From DSQK01 sp964550175 (lineage in GTDB: Archaea > Nanobdellota > Nanobdellia > Woesearchaeales > ARS49): a stretch of 64,000 bases of DNA. Shown piece after piece: positions 15,543 to 25,417 of the stretch. The stretch is taken from contig CAZJXP010000001.1 of the NCBI GenBank assembly GCA_964550175.1, positions 496,001-560,000 on the forward strand, written 5' to 3'. The position numbers and the translations under genes were made by a program. The first letter of the stretch is position 1. Every line of letters starts with the position of its first letter. The notes beneath the pieces are model-generated. The model made no database searches. It was not told the DNA's origin and saw only the letters and a list, made by a program, of their open reading frames with translations.

Positions 15543-16027
15543 TGCCACGGGCCGACCAACGCGTGATCGCCCTTGCCCTCAAGACGTAAGGACACCTTGC
15601 CGTCGATGACTGGAGCGCAGAACGCGCCATCGTTCGCCTCAACGCCATCGATGAGTATCGGAGTCTCGGACAACGGAATCAAGAAGACGTTTTGCGAGCC
15701 GCCTTGCCAGGACTCGACCAGCAATGGATGGTCATCAAGGAATTGCGGGGAGGGATCGCAGTCGCCCGTCTGGTCCTGCGTGCAAAACACGCACAGTTGG
15801 AGATATCGTGTCGGCAAGGTCAAATCGACGCGCTTCACGCTCCCGAAATCAAGACTGATGGCCTTGACAGAGTTCTTTAAATCGTTCTCAAAATCGAGCA
15901 GACCAATCTGTTCGGAACGCTGCGTGAACTGGCTGATCGCCTTGTAACCATACACGAGAATCATGATGAATACAATCGAAGCGAGCATCAGCACGAACAC
16001 CTGGCCAAGAATCTGGGCACGCCTCAT
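15539..16027 (-). CDS. Class III pilin-like protein, 162 aa
   Basis: MRRAQILGQVFVLMLASIVF is the leader and helix. A helical segment (RSEQIGLLDFENDLKNSVKA) and a beta-rich outer domain with CVFC and two further Cys follow. ATGA overlaps join it to the giant surface-protein gene upstream and the 348-aa gene downstream. The fixed order of four class III genes after a giant surface protein suggests one multi-subunit structure. The function is unknown. Confidence 0.77.
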   Translation of the reverse strand: MRRAQILGQVFVLMLASIVFIMILVYGYKAISQFTQRSEQIGLLDFENDLKNSVKAISLDFGSVKRVDLTLPTRYLQLCVFCTQDQTGDCDPSPQFLDDHPLLVESWQGGSQNVFLIPLSETPILIDGVEANDGAFCAPVIDGKVSLRLEGKGDHALVGPWQ

Positions 16028-19000
16028 TTCTTCCTCTTACGCTCGCCACGCACATACGATTTGAGCTCACGCTCGATGTCCGACTTGTGTTGTTCATAAT
16101 ACGTAGAGGTGATTCTGAGCTTGCGGAACAATTCTTCCATATCTTCCTTCCCGAGCTTGCCCTTGCGCAAGAGTTGCAGCTTGAGCAACAGTTCCTTCTT
16201 GTCCTTTGCGGACAAACCGGCCAACGCAAGCTCGCGCAACTTGTCCAACGGGGTCTGCTCTTTCTCAAGGCGCTTGATCAACTTGCCATGCTCATCAAGC
16301 GGGAGCTGGCCCTTCACGAACGATCCAAGCTGTTCGAATGTCTTCGCGCTCACATCTTCGGGACCGAGCTTCTTGAGCTCATTGACCGTGAGCCAATCCG
16401 GAATTTGTGAACCTTGTTTTTGCGCGACGGCCGAACGAACCGGCGTTGTTTGTGCTTGCTTTCGCGTCATGCGACTGAAGAGGTCGTTCCAGCGCTTCTT
16501 GAGCTCGCCCGGATGCTGCTTGTTGTACCAAATACCATAACCAACGCCACCTGAAATCAGGAGTATAATGATAAGCCAGAGCCAGGGGAACTTGAAGTTG
16601 GAAATCGTCGGATCCGTTCCTTCACGGTATTCCTTGAGGTTCTGTCGATTGTCGCCGTCAGGGTCTGCATCAGCAGACGCTTCGCCCTCGCAGAGCACAT
16701 CGCCGAAATAACGTATGCGCCAGGCATCGTCGATTTCATCGCCGCACGAGTGTCTTTGGCTCGCGCCGCAGCCGAACTCGTCCACGGTTTCGCCAAAGGG
16801 AGTTCCAGGGCAGTTGTCCCGCGAATCAGGAACGCCATCTTCATCCTCGTCCGCGAGCGAACGGCAGACGCCGTCAGCACAGGTGCCTTCCTCGCAGTCG
16901 GCATCCAACGTGCAGGACTGGCCCGCTTTGCACTTCGTCGGGCAAGCGCCACCGCAGTCGACATCGCTTTCCAAGCTGTCAAGGTACCCGTTGCCGCAGG
17001 GATTGTCAATGCAGAGTCCGGCGTTGCAGAAGTTGCTCGTGCAGTCGCTGTGCATCGCGCACGCGAGACCGATGTCGCACGTGTCGCAGGAACCGCCACC
17101 GCAGTCAACATCCGTCTCATTGCCGCCCAGGAGCAAGTCGTCGCAGCGCGAGGGCTGACAGACCTTTGTCGCGTTGCAGATGCGTGAGATGCAATCCACA
17201 TTTGTCAGGCAATTCTTGTAATCGGAACAGGGCTGACAGGTCAAACCGCAGTCAATATCTGTCTCGTTCGCATCAAGTTCACTATTAACGCAGTGCGGCG
17301 GAATCTTCGTGATGTCAATGGTCACGCCATCGGTCGGAAGTTCCGAACTTTGCAGTCCTGCCATGTTTTCCGCCGTGATGCGGGCATAATAGGAAAGCCC
17401 GTTCGTGAGGTTCAAGTCAGTCACATACCAAGGCAATCCATCCTTCACCACGCTCGGGGTCCAGTTCTTGACGACAACCCCCGTGAGCTGCTGCTCGATT
17501 CGGTAGTTGTAGCGCGAGACGTTCGTCTCATTGTCCGCGCCGAGGAATGCCAATCGCAATCGGTTCGTAAAGTATGAGAATTGCGGGAACTCAGGATTGT
17601 TACTCGTATCGTCTGCATACAGCATCCACGGCGGGGTGAGGTCGACAAACACCGAGACCGTGATGTTCTTTTCTTCGATTCCGAAGTAAGATGTGCCAGC
17701 GCCCGTGCTGCAGAAAACGGGAATTGAGTGCCAGCCGATTGTCGGCACGACAACCGTCGTCGTGTGCGCCATTGAGGAGTAGTTCACGCTGCCGATCGGT
17801 TTCAGCGTGCCGCCGGCGGAATAATAACAGTAGGTGTCCTTGTTCGTCTCGATGCCCAAGGGAATTGACAGCGTGCCGTAATAGACCGGCGTGACGCTCG
17901 TGACGTTCAATGGGATCGTCAAATCAACGCTGAATGGGATGTCCGCGGAAACGGGGCCAAGTCCGGCGACGTTCTTGCACGCAACATGATACTTGTACGA
18001 CGCGGCCGTCGGAACCGTTACGTTCACCGCATGGCTCGTAAGTCCCATGATTCCGAATGAGGGGAATGTCCCTTCCATCGAATCGTAGTCAGTCGCGGTC
18101 GGACTGTACTTGCAGACGCTCAAATCATCCGTTTGCACTTTCAGCACGGTTTGCAATGGCGTCTGCACGATGATACTCGGGGACGCAAACGCTTTGATGA
18201 TCTTGAGTTTCGTCGTGTCAACACTCAGCCAGAAGTTCGCGCTGCCCATGCCGGTGTCCTCATCCTTGCAGCTGACAAAGAACTTGAACGGAGTGGCTTC
18301 AGTCTTTATTTCGCTGAACGAGCTCTTTGTGTGCGTAAACCCGAATGACCCATCGAACGGCACGAGCGAAGAGAACGAGCTCGGAGGAGGGATGGTTTGG
18401 CTGCTCCAGTACCGGCACTCGGCAACGCTGTCAGTCTCGAACGTCAACGGGAACGTGAATTTGCTTGAGACGCCGTACTGCGGCTCGAGAATCGTCACGA
18501 GCGGCGGGAGTGCGTTGATGACAAATGACGAACTTGCGGTCGCAGTGGATAATTTGTTGCCCGCGTAATCAGTAATGATAGGAGTAATAATCTTCTTTCC
18601 TTCAGACAAGGATAATGTTGCGGTGAACGTACGGTTCTTCGAGCCGACGAAGAGCTTAGTAATATCTCGTGTGACCGGAGCTCGCACGGGCCCGACGCTC
18701 GTGTTGTAAACGACGAATTCAGTTATGGTGAAGTTGCTCACAACAATCGGTTCGCTAAAATTGATCGTGACAACTACGGTTCCGGTGCCTGAAATGAATC
18801 CGTCAGCAGGAGTGTATGTCGCAACCGGCGGCGTGGTATCAACGACCAATGGGACGCTCAACGGCGCCCCCATGAACACGTTGTTCGTATCACGGGAGTT
18901 CAACGAGAAGAGGTACGCCCCTTCGGCCAATGCCGGCGTCGGGATGCCGAACAAATAGGCATAGTTGAATCCCGAACCGGGCGTCTTCGGGATTTCGATT

Positions 19001-21054
19001 GTTTCGGTTCCCTTCACGTAACCGGCAAACACTTGCTCAGCGGGCTCATTGTAGGAAACGCTCGCCGTTGGAATGAGCGAGTTGGTGTAGTAGGTTCCGT
19101 TAATTTCGCGGCCAGGAGTAATATTATAGCTCAACACTTTCGGACCCTGGCATGCAGTACAGGCGAACAGCGTGATGTTCTTTATCACTTCAAGATTGTT
19201 CGCCGGGTCTCGGGAATAGAATCGTAGACGGTTCCAGCCCGGAGAAAGATTGAGCAACAGTTTGGTGCCATCCTGAAGCGCCAAGTCGTTGACGTTCAGC
19301 TGGGTGCTGTTCACGCTCACGAATGACGTGCACAGCGCGTCTTCGGGCTTTCCGGCGCAGAAATAGGTTTTGAACCCAGGCAATTCTTTTCGGTCGCCGG
19401 TGGTCATATTCGGCGCACCGATGAACAAGGTGAAGTCGCCTGGCGGCATCGCCAAATGGCCAAAGTCGGAGCCGTTGCTCTTTTCCCAAATTCGGATATT
19501 AAGATAGTCATACTTACCCGCTGAACCCACCGGGATGATGGTGGTTGCGGGCGTGAAATAGTCACGCTCGCAAGAAGTGTCATTGAGCGCACAGTCCGGC
19601 CAGTAATCGCTCACTGGCGTTCCGTCCGCGTTCTTACGACACTGGATGGTAGGGCTTGCATCGAACTGGCAGACTTTGATGCCGCACGGATCAGTGCTGA
19701 CGCTCGCGAGACTGTTGTCGGACGAGAGCGTCACGCCGCCGGCGGGCGAGCCGCATTGGGCTGGCGTGTAATCCTTGCACGACGCTTTACTGCAGTCCAA
19801 TGCGAGGCCGTTGCTGAAAAAGCAAGGGTATTTTGGCGTGCTGACGGCGGCCGACTTCTCGGGCGAGCACTGGTCGAACACCGCGTTGTAGGCATTGGCA
19901 TTAGGAGCCGTCGGATTGCTTGACTTGTTGCACAGTGGGCAGCTGTTGTACCTCGCATCAATACAGACTCCTGCGCCGATGTCCGAATAGGTGTCACGCC
20001 ACTCGCACGCCCCGACGAAACAATTGTTTCGTTCGCAGCTCGACTTGCTCTTGTAATCATAACACGAGAGCGATTGGCTGCACGTGTAGCATGCGTCAAC
20101 GCTCGTCGCGCTTTTGTCGAAAAAGCAATACTTCGGGTCTGATTCAGTTCCTTCGCAGGATGAGACGGACGAACCTAGCCCAAAAATGCCCGTGGTGAGA
20201 TCGCAACTCGTCGGCGTGATGCAGGACGGCGTCGTTCCTTTCGCGACACAGAGCGAGCCAAATCCGCAAGTGAGCGACAGCGTCAATTTATTCTTCGCGT
20301 CACAGGATGCCCCCTTGTTATACTTCGTGGAAAATGCCTTGTCAACGGCCGCGTCAAATCCTGACATAAATGAAGACGCGGGCGTGGCAGGGCTGCCGGA
20401 GTAGCCGTACGTTTGCAAATATGATTTCATGGAACCGTAATAAAATGAGGACAGGCAAAAACTGTCATCGGTGAACTGAGACTCGCATTCCACATCACCG
20501 GTGTTTCCGGTGCTTGTCGTCGGCGCGCTGTCGCCTTGGATGGTGTACTTCGCAATAACTCGGTACGTGTAATCCGTGTTCCATTTCAAGTCAGGGGAAC
20601 CGTCGATGAATCCTGTTCCGGCTCCCGCAGCGGCGATCTGGGCAAAGCTCGAGCAACCTGAACCGGTGCAACGGCTGATAATGTACGCGTCCGCGGCGCA
20701 AGGAGCGACCCAACTCAATTTCATCACTCGTTGCCCTTTCAATGGCGCGACAGTGAAATTTGCTGGGGCTGGCTTGTAATCGGAAGATGCGCACGGGCCA
20801 GACGGGCCTGGCGGAAGCCCGGCAACTTCGCCGCACTTTGCGGAACATGATTTGTTCAACACTAAATCGGTCGGGGTTGGAATCACGAAATCGGGAAATT
20901 CGGGCAAGCAACTTGCGCTTGGCAGATACGAGTCCGCTTGCGCCGTGGCTCCCGCAAGATTACAGCAGCAACCCGATGTCGCGCCGAGAGCGGTTGCGGC
21001 GAGCGCAGCTACCGCAAGAACAATGATCAAAATGAGTCGCGGGAATGGTTTCAT
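16024..21054 (-). CDS. Giant surface protein, 1676 aa, with Fn3/Ig-like domains, Cys-rich repeats, one membrane helix and a cytoplasmic tail
   Basis: A Sec signal peptide (about 1-24) leads a Cys-rich region and a fibronectin type III domain (about 95-185). More Cys-rich modules and then a series of Ig-like beta domains follow (about 640-1240; repeated VDTTPP and VDLTIP segments). Residues 1255-1397 hold three Cys-rich repeats with a DVDCGG core. Residues 1402-1415 (DEDGVPDSRDNC) are a thrombospondin type 3 calcium-binding turn. A membrane helix at about 1489-1510 is followed by a basic, helical tail of about 165 residues inside the cell. It is an adhesin or envelope scaffold by architecture, and the long tail suggests a link to cytoplasmic partners. 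Confidence 0.85.
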   Translation of the reverse strand: MKPFPRLILIIVLAVAALAATALGATSGCCCNLAGATAQADSYLPSASCLPEFPDFVIPTPTDLVLNKSCSAKCGEVAGLPPGPSGPCASSDYKPAPANFTVAPLKGQRVMKLSWVAPCAADAYIISRCTGSGCSSFAQIAAAGAGTGFIDGSPDLKWNTDYTYRVIAKYTIQGDSAPTTSTGNTGDVECESQFTDDSFCLSSFYYGSMKSYLQTYGYSGSPATPASSFMSGFDAAVDKAFSTKYNKGASCDAKNKLTLSLTCGFGSLCVAKGTTPSCITPTSCDLTTGIFGLGSSVSSCEGTESDPKYCFFDKSATSVDACYTCSQSLSCYDYKSKSSCERNNCFVGACEWRDTYSDIGAGVCIDARYNSCPLCNKSSNPTAPNANAYNAVFDQCSPEKSAAVSTPKYPCFFSNGLALDCSKASCKDYTPAQCGSPAGGVTLSSDNSLASVSTDPCGIKVCQFDASPTIQCRKNADGTPVSDYWPDCALNDTSCERDYFTPATTIIPVGSAGKYDYLNIRIWEKSNGSDFGHLAMPPGDFTLFIGAPNMTTGDRKELPGFKTYFCAGKPEDALCTSFVSVNSTQLNVNDLALQDGTKLLLNLSPGWNRLRFYSRDPANNLEVIKNITLFACTACQGPKVLSYNITPGREINGTYYTNSLIPTASVSYNEPAEQVFAGYVKGTETIEIPKTPGSGFNYAYLFGIPTPALAEGAYLFSLNSRDTNNVFMGAPLSVPLVVDTTPPVATYTPADGFISGTGTVVVTINFSEPIVVSNFTITEFVVYNTSVGPVRAPVTRDITKLFVGSKNRTFTATLSLSEGKKIITPIITDYAGNKLSTATASSSFVINALPPLVTILEPQYGVSSKFTFPLTFETDSVAECRYWSSQTIPPPSSFSSLVPFDGSFGFTHTKSSFSEIKTEATPFKFFVSCKDEDTGMGSANFWLSVDTTKLKIIKAFASPSIIVQTPLQTVLKVQTDDLSVCKYSPTATDYDSMEGTFPSFGIMGLTSHAVNVTVPTAASYKYHVACKNVAGLGPVSADIPFSVDLTIPLNVTSVTPVYYGTLSIPLGIETNKDTYCYYSAGGTLKPIGSVNYSSMAHTTTVVVPTIGWHSIPVFCSTGAGTSYFGIEEKNITVSVFVDLTPPWMLYADDTSNNPEFPQFSYFTNRLRLAFLGADNETNVSRYNYRIEQQLTGVVVKNWTPSVVKDGLPWYVTDLNLTNGLSYYARITAENMAGLQSSELPTDGVTIDITKIPPHCVNSELDANETDIDCGLTCQPCSDYKNCLTNVDCISRICNATKVCQPSRCDDLLLGGNETDVDCGGGSCDTCDIGLACAMHSDCTSNFCNAGLCIDNPCGNGYLDSLESDVDCGGACPTKCKAGQSCTLDADCEEGTCADGVCRSLADEDEDGVPDSRDNCPGTPFGETVDEFGCGASQRHSCGDEIDDAWRIRYFGDVLCEGEASADADPDGDNRQNLKEYREGTDPTISNFKFPWLWLIIILLISGGVGYGIWYNKQHPGELKKRWNDLFSRMTRKQAQTTPVRSAVAQKQGSQIPDWLTVNELKKLGPEDVSAKTFEQLGSFVKGQLPLDEHGKLIKRLEKEQTPLDKLRELALAGLSAKDKKELLLKLQLLRKGKLGKEDMEELFRKLRITSTYYEQHKSDIERELKSYVRGERKRKK
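16864..17292 (-). repeat. Three tandem Cys-rich repeats coding for DVDCGG-type modules
   Basis: This in-frame segment encodes three modules of about 47 residues, each with the pattern N-E-T/S-D-V/I-D-C-G, then C..C, a G/K..C..., D-C and S/E..C..G/K-C. The cores read ETDIDCG, ETDVDCGGG and ESDVDCGGA. Such modules are frequent in large secreted proteins of archaea and Chloroflexi and are probably disulfide-linked spacers near the membrane. Confidence 0.8.
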
Positions 21055-22280
21055 GGCGTCGGTTTGAACTCGGTCGGAATGATGACTAACTGCTCGTCAA
21101 CTAATTGGCCGTCAGAAACGCGCACATTGATCGGCAAGATGCCGAAACTCGCGTCGGATTCGGTGAGCGTGTACGGTGAAGGCGGCATGACTGGCTCATC
21201 TCGAACTTGGAATGTGAACATGAGCGCATCCTCATCCGGATCTATTGCTGATACGGTTTGCACGAATGATGACGTGCCACAAGCCGTTGCGTCGCCAATC
21301 AATGCCTCTCCTTCCGCATGCACGTTTGCCGTATCACAGAGTTTCACATCATCAAACGTGCTGTTCGGAATCCAACGCAACGCCGGAGCTCGGTTCTGGC
21401 GCGCAGTCTGGAAAACATATTGATGGCCGCCAATTGAGGAGGCTGGGTCGGTGAACGTGATGATGTCAACCGAAGGCACGGCATCGCGCTGCACGGCGAC
21501 ACGGACATCGCCGACGGATAATGAGGACGGATCAAACGTGATATCCGTCGCATCCTTGTCAATTGCCGCATTCGCTGCGTCAATAATCAATTTGAAACGG
21601 ACGGGAATTTCGACGCCAAATGCGTCTATTTTTGCGCTTCCGCCCGAAACGGTGCTGGTCACATCAACCGGATAGTGCAACAAGAAGGACGTCGCACGCT
21701 CGCCGAACACCACCGATAACGACGGGGTCTGCGGCGCGACGGTTATCCCTTGGGCACCAAATACCGTCCAGTCCAAACAGGAAATCGTTTTTGCCAACGT
21801 CGCATTCAGCAAAATATCATGCATGGAATTGTCGCCCGTCAGCTGGTGCAGCATGTTGATTCCGAAATAGCCTTGTGCCGTATAATTCGGAAGAATCAAT
21901 GTTCCGCCGTCATAGACGTCCGGGAACGTTCCCCAAGGGTAGTCAGGGGTTTCCGAGAAGAACAATGTGCCAACATTCCCTTGCGGGGGAACCAAACCGT
22001 ACGCGACTTGAGCGCCGTCGACAGTGATATGCTCCAGCGGCACCTCAATCACGCCACCTTGCTTGCCCATCTGCTCAAGCGTTGTCCTTGCAGCCAAATC
22101 AAGGCATTGCGTGACATAGTCCTGCACCGGCTTCAACAGCTGGCTTGTGCGTTGCTGAGTTTCCACTCGTTGTTCCCCTTTTTTTATGCTTGTCGATCGC
22201 GCGGCATAAATCACGATGCCGACCATGATGAGTATGATGAGCCCGACGATGATCAATAGCGTGAGCTGACCGCGGGCCAT
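21051..22280 (-). CDS. Class III membrane-anchored protein, 409 aa, with C-terminal beta-sandwich
   Basis: MARGQLTLLIIVGLIILIMV is the leader and helix. A conserved-looking block after the anchor reads VQDYVTQCLDLAARTTLEQM followed by GKQGGVI, a signature I associate with a recurrent DPANN surface protein family. The C-terminal 100 residues (AIDPDEDALMFTFQV, VRVSDGQLVDEQ) look like a cadherin/Ig-type beta-sandwich with a DPDEDAL calcium-type loop. It overlaps the giant protein gene by ATGA. It is probably a stalk or pilin-like partner of that protein. Confidence 0.8.
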   Translation of the reverse strand: MARGQLTLLIIVGLIILIMVGIVIYAARSTSIKKGEQRVETQQRTSQLLKPVQDYVTQCLDLAARTTLEQMGKQGGVIEVPLEHITVDGAQVAYGLVPPQGNVGTLFFSETPDYPWGTFPDVYDGGTLILPNYTAQGYFGINMLHQLTGDNSMHDILLNATLAKTISCLDWTVFGAQGITVAPQTPSLSVVFGERATSFLLHYPVDVTSTVSGGSAKIDAFGVEIPVRFKLIIDAANAAIDKDATDITFDPSSLSVGDVRVAVQRDAVPSVDIITFTDPASSIGGHQYVFQTARQNRAPALRWIPNSTFDDVKLCDTANVHAEGEALIGDATACGTSSFVQTVSAIDPDEDALMFTFQVRDEPVMPPSPYTLTESDASFGILPINVRVSDGQLVDEQLVIIPTEFKPTP

Positions 22281-22284
22281 GTCG

Positions 22285-25200
22285 TCACCCGAGTCGCAGC
22301 TTTGCCGTCAAATCACGCCAAGCTTGGATCAAAGGACCTGGGCTTGTCGGCGAACCTGTCTTTTGACGGACAATCTGCATTGACGTTGAGGTTGCGTTGC
22401 ATGACGCGAGATTGTCGTAATGCAACACGAGGTCGAGGCAGGGATTTGTGCCCAAGTCGAGCCCGGCGTATTCTGTGCCAATGTAATCGCGTCGAATGCT
22501 GTTTTCAAAGATACCTTCCTCAAGGAAGGCGAACGCTTTCTTGTCCTCGAGTCTTGCGGAATAAATCTTGTTGAATGTGTGCGTGTTGTTGAAGAACGTG
22601 TAGTCGTTCAATGGCTTGTGGAGCGAAGTGAAGACAAAGAGCTTCAACGCGTCAAGCGGAGATCCGATGAACGCGGCGAACAGGTCAGGCCATGAAATCG
22701 TGCCGAGCACGCCGGACGTAATGCTAATGACTCCGTTCAGCCCAGGATCGTACCAGATGCCGCTCGGGGAGGAGCACTCCTCGAAACCAGGACCGTCAGC
22801 TCCGTCGCAGAAATCCTCATCTTTCCCGATTGCAGGCAGAATACTCTTAACGTCGTCAATAGGTTTGTTCAACGTGACGCCCCAAGCATTTCCTTCAGAA
22901 GTCGTCAAGACGCAGAAATTGTTGATGCAAGGCACGCTCGTGCCGGTAATTGAGCAGCTCGCCGGACCGACAAGGCTCGAGACGCTCTCGGGTGCGTTCA
23001 GCGCTTCGGAGGCAGAGCCGCAGAACAATCGGTAGTTTGTCGGGGAGACTTTGTCCGCGTAATCTAATAGCTCCAAAGCTAAGAGTTTCGTGCGGGTGCT
23101 CCAGATTCCATTACCTTCGCAATAATGATCAAGTATCGACTGGCCGGGCGCAATACATTGGGGATGGATGGCGGTCGTGTCGAAGTATTTCGCAGTGTTG
23201 TTGTTGCTCGCGGCCGCGCCGTTCGGGTCGACGAGGCATTGATTGTCGCTCGGACAATAGCCAGAACTACCCCTATCCCAATTATATTTTAGCGGGCGTG
23301 ATACCCACGTGCCGGCTTCGCAACGGTAGCCGTTGTAGCTCAACGGACTTGCGGTCGGAATCTGGTCTGTCTGGCAGGCAGATCCAGTCCAGCACGATGT
23401 GGCTGCGCAACAATCACTCTTCGGCGTGCTGTCTGTAACCGTCCAGGCAATCGTCTTATTGAACTCGCGGTTGCTGTTAAGCGGATCGACTGTCCACTTG
23501 CCGTCATTGCTACAATACAGCTGACCGGACGGCGAAGCTCCCTTGAAGACAGTACACACGCCATAATAACTCGGGATTTTCGCGCCAGAATGGGAGTCCG
23601 TCGTGATATTGTCTACTTTGCACCCGCGGAACGAACCATTGACGAGGACCGCAGCGCCGCTGCTCACAAATCCGCCGTTCGGGATGAACGCCTTGCTCCA
23701 GCAGGCGCCGATTATTCCCGGGTCGTTGTACGTTTCTCCGGGGTCGTCCGCTTCCGAGCAACATTTTGTGCCGGTCCAGCTGAACCCGAATGCCTCGCAG
23801 GAAGCCTTGTTCTTGCCGTCAAGATCTGAAGTGTAATCTCCGTCGGACGTGCAATAAAACGGCACGCCCGAAAATATCTTTGTTTCGCCCATCGTATCAA
23901 AATCAAAATCGGCATCAAACGGAGTATCAGCCCCTGCGCATTCCGTGATATCAGAAGCGACGCAGGCATAATCGTGAGTCTGGGATCCGAGCGTCACGGG
24001 GAGAATGTTTGCGGAGGCCCCTTTTGACTTCTGGAAGCGCAACTTTCCGTGCGCAGGGAACAAATAGGCAAGCGAGTTGTTTGCGCTCGTCAACGCAAAC
24101 GCCTGAATCAATGAGCCCGTGTCAGAAACATACTCAAATTCTGTCGGGCTCGAGCTCGTTGAGTAGAACTTGAACACGTCGCTCACATCGACGATGACCT
24201 CGTGCGTTCCAGGATAGCTCGACGCGATGGGACTCGGTCCCGTCAGATAGGAACCATCCCATTGTCGGATGAAAAATGAGTTGTCGGAAACCGCAATGTC
24301 CTTCCCAACGGACAGCCCGAAGCAGTCATTGCACAGCACGGTGATGTTGAAGAATTCGGTCGTTATTCCCGGGATGTCCCTCGTGTTCACATCCAAGACG
24401 ATCTGAGTCGGATTCGAAAGCCCATACGCGATTGAGCCCGAACTCGAGGGGAACGCCGTCGCACCGGACGAAACAGATGCGCCGCAGTAATGGAGCGCGG
24501 TCCCACTGCCAATCAATTTAGTTGTGCTCGGACAGGAAGTGAACGTGTGAATTTCGCCCGCGTCCTCAGGAATGGCCCACTCCGAACCACTGGCAGTTTC
24601 ACCGCACCAAGCATTCACATCCGCATAATATCCGCAACTGGTGTCGGACGATGTGCCGCCGCAGCATCGGCTTGCCTCAGGCCCGACATAAGGATCGCCG
24701 CCGCCAGCAAGACAGTCTTCCGCATACCCATCCCAAAAATCACAGTCACCGCTGCCATCAGCATCAACACAGCCATAAATGTGCGTTGCGGTGCCTGAGG
24801 CACCACCGTCGACAAAACTCATCTCATCATTCAAATCATCCGGCGCGTTGCCGAGATACAACAGCACTTTTGAAACGGGCATATCAATGTCGGAATGGAA
24901 CGTACGAATGACTTGGTCGTCAAGGTCCGAATCGAACGCAGTCGTTGGAAAATAAGCTGCAAGCGGACCGAGATCAGTCAACTCATTTCGATTCACAACG
25001 GTCTTGTTCGCGACTGTCGCGAAGAAGCTGTACTCTATGGTGTCGGCATCAGTATTTGTGACCACAACTTTGTTCACGAAGAACTTTACCTCGTGCCAAC
25101 CGCTGCCCGCGGTCTTGCTGTTCACCGTCTTCACCACCGTGCTGCCGTTATAGAAGGTAACGATGCCATCCCCTCCTTGAAAATCGAGATATGTGCGGGC

Positions 25201-25365
25201 GATGAATTGGGGGGCTTCTAACAGAATTGTGCTTGTGCCGCCTTCGCTATAATCCCCTTTGAACTCGATTTCCATCACATCAAGCGGAACCGTGAAGGCC
25301 GCATGAACCGAAGGAAGCATGAGAAGGACACTAAGTGATAGCAAAACCAACACCCTCTTTTCCAT
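22285..25365 (-). CDS. Large secreted Cys-rich protein, 1026 aa
   Basis: A Sec signal peptide ends near residue 22 (LMLPSVHA). The outer chain begins with beta-sandwich-like sequence and contains many Cys-rich islands, including SRCCGGTSSD, TKCCSEADDP and CCAATSCW. Two of these sit in DGY/DGDY-acidic contexts that may bind calcium. There is no C-terminal membrane helix, so it is secreted or held by partners. It is the first gene of the seven-gene surface operon, four bases before the 409-aa gene, with a TATA box 26 bases upstream. No enzyme motif was seen. Confidence 0.82.
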   Translation of the reverse strand: MEKRVLVLLSLSVLLMLPSVHAAFTVPLDVMEIEFKGDYSEGGTSTILLEAPQFIARTYLDFQGGDGIVTFYNGSTVVKTVNSKTAGSGWHEVKFFVNKVVVTNTDADTIEYSFFATVANKTVVNRNELTDLGPLAAYFPTTAFDSDLDDQVIRTFHSDIDMPVSKVLLYLGNAPDDLNDEMSFVDGGASGTATHIYGCVDADGSGDCDFWDGYAEDCLAGGGDPYVGPEASRCCGGTSSDTSCGYYADVNAWCGETASGSEWAIPEDAGEIHTFTSCPSTTKLIGSGTALHYCGASVSSGATAFPSSSGSIAYGLSNPTQIVLDVNTRDIPGITTEFFNITVLCNDCFGLSVGKDIAVSDNSFFIRQWDGSYLTGPSPIASSYPGTHEVIVDVSDVFKFYSTSSSPTEFEYVSDTGSLIQAFALTSANNSLAYLFPAHGKLRFQKSKGASANILPVTLGSQTHDYACVASDITECAGADTPFDADFDFDTMGETKIFSGVPFYCTSDGDYTSDLDGKNKASCEAFGFSWTGTKCCSEADDPGETYNDPGIIGACWSKAFIPNGGFVSSGAAVLVNGSFRGCKVDNITTDSHSGAKIPSYYGVCTVFKGASPSGQLYCSNDGKWTVDPLNSNREFNKTIAWTVTDSTPKSDCCAATSCWTGSACQTDQIPTASPLSYNGYRCEAGTWVSRPLKYNWDRGSSGYCPSDNQCLVDPNGAAASNNNTAKYFDTTAIHPQCIAPGQSILDHYCEGNGIWSTRTKLLALELLDYADKVSPTNYRLFCGSASEALNAPESVSSLVGPASCSITGTSVPCINNFCVLTTSEGNAWGVTLNKPIDDVKSILPAIGKDEDFCDGADGPGFEECSSPSGIWYDPGLNGVISITSGVLGTISWPDLFAAFIGSPLDALKLFVFTSLHKPLNDYTFFNNTHTFNKIYSARLEDKKAFAFLEEGIFENSIRRDYIGTEYAGLDLGTNPCLDLVLHYDNLASCNATSTSMQIVRQKTGSPTSPGPLIQAWRDLTAKLRLG

Positions 25366-25385
25366 AGCTGCGCTTTAAGAACGGA

Positions 25386-25396
25386 TGTTTAAAAAG
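25386..25396 (-). promoter_or_regulatory. TATA box of the large surface-protein operon
   Basis: Minus-strand CTTTTTAAACA is centred 26 bases before the ATG at 25365, predicting a leaderless mRNA of about 11.8 kb down to 13569. A palindromic CTATATATAG at 25408-25417 sits just upstream. Confidence 0.65.
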
Positions 25397-25417
25397 GTTG
25401 TGGTGAGCTATATATAG

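Noticed and set aside
21750..22259. Open frames on the plus strand through the surface-protein genes
   Set aside because: They are antisense to genes with clear signal peptides and operon overlaps, and carry no initiation signals.
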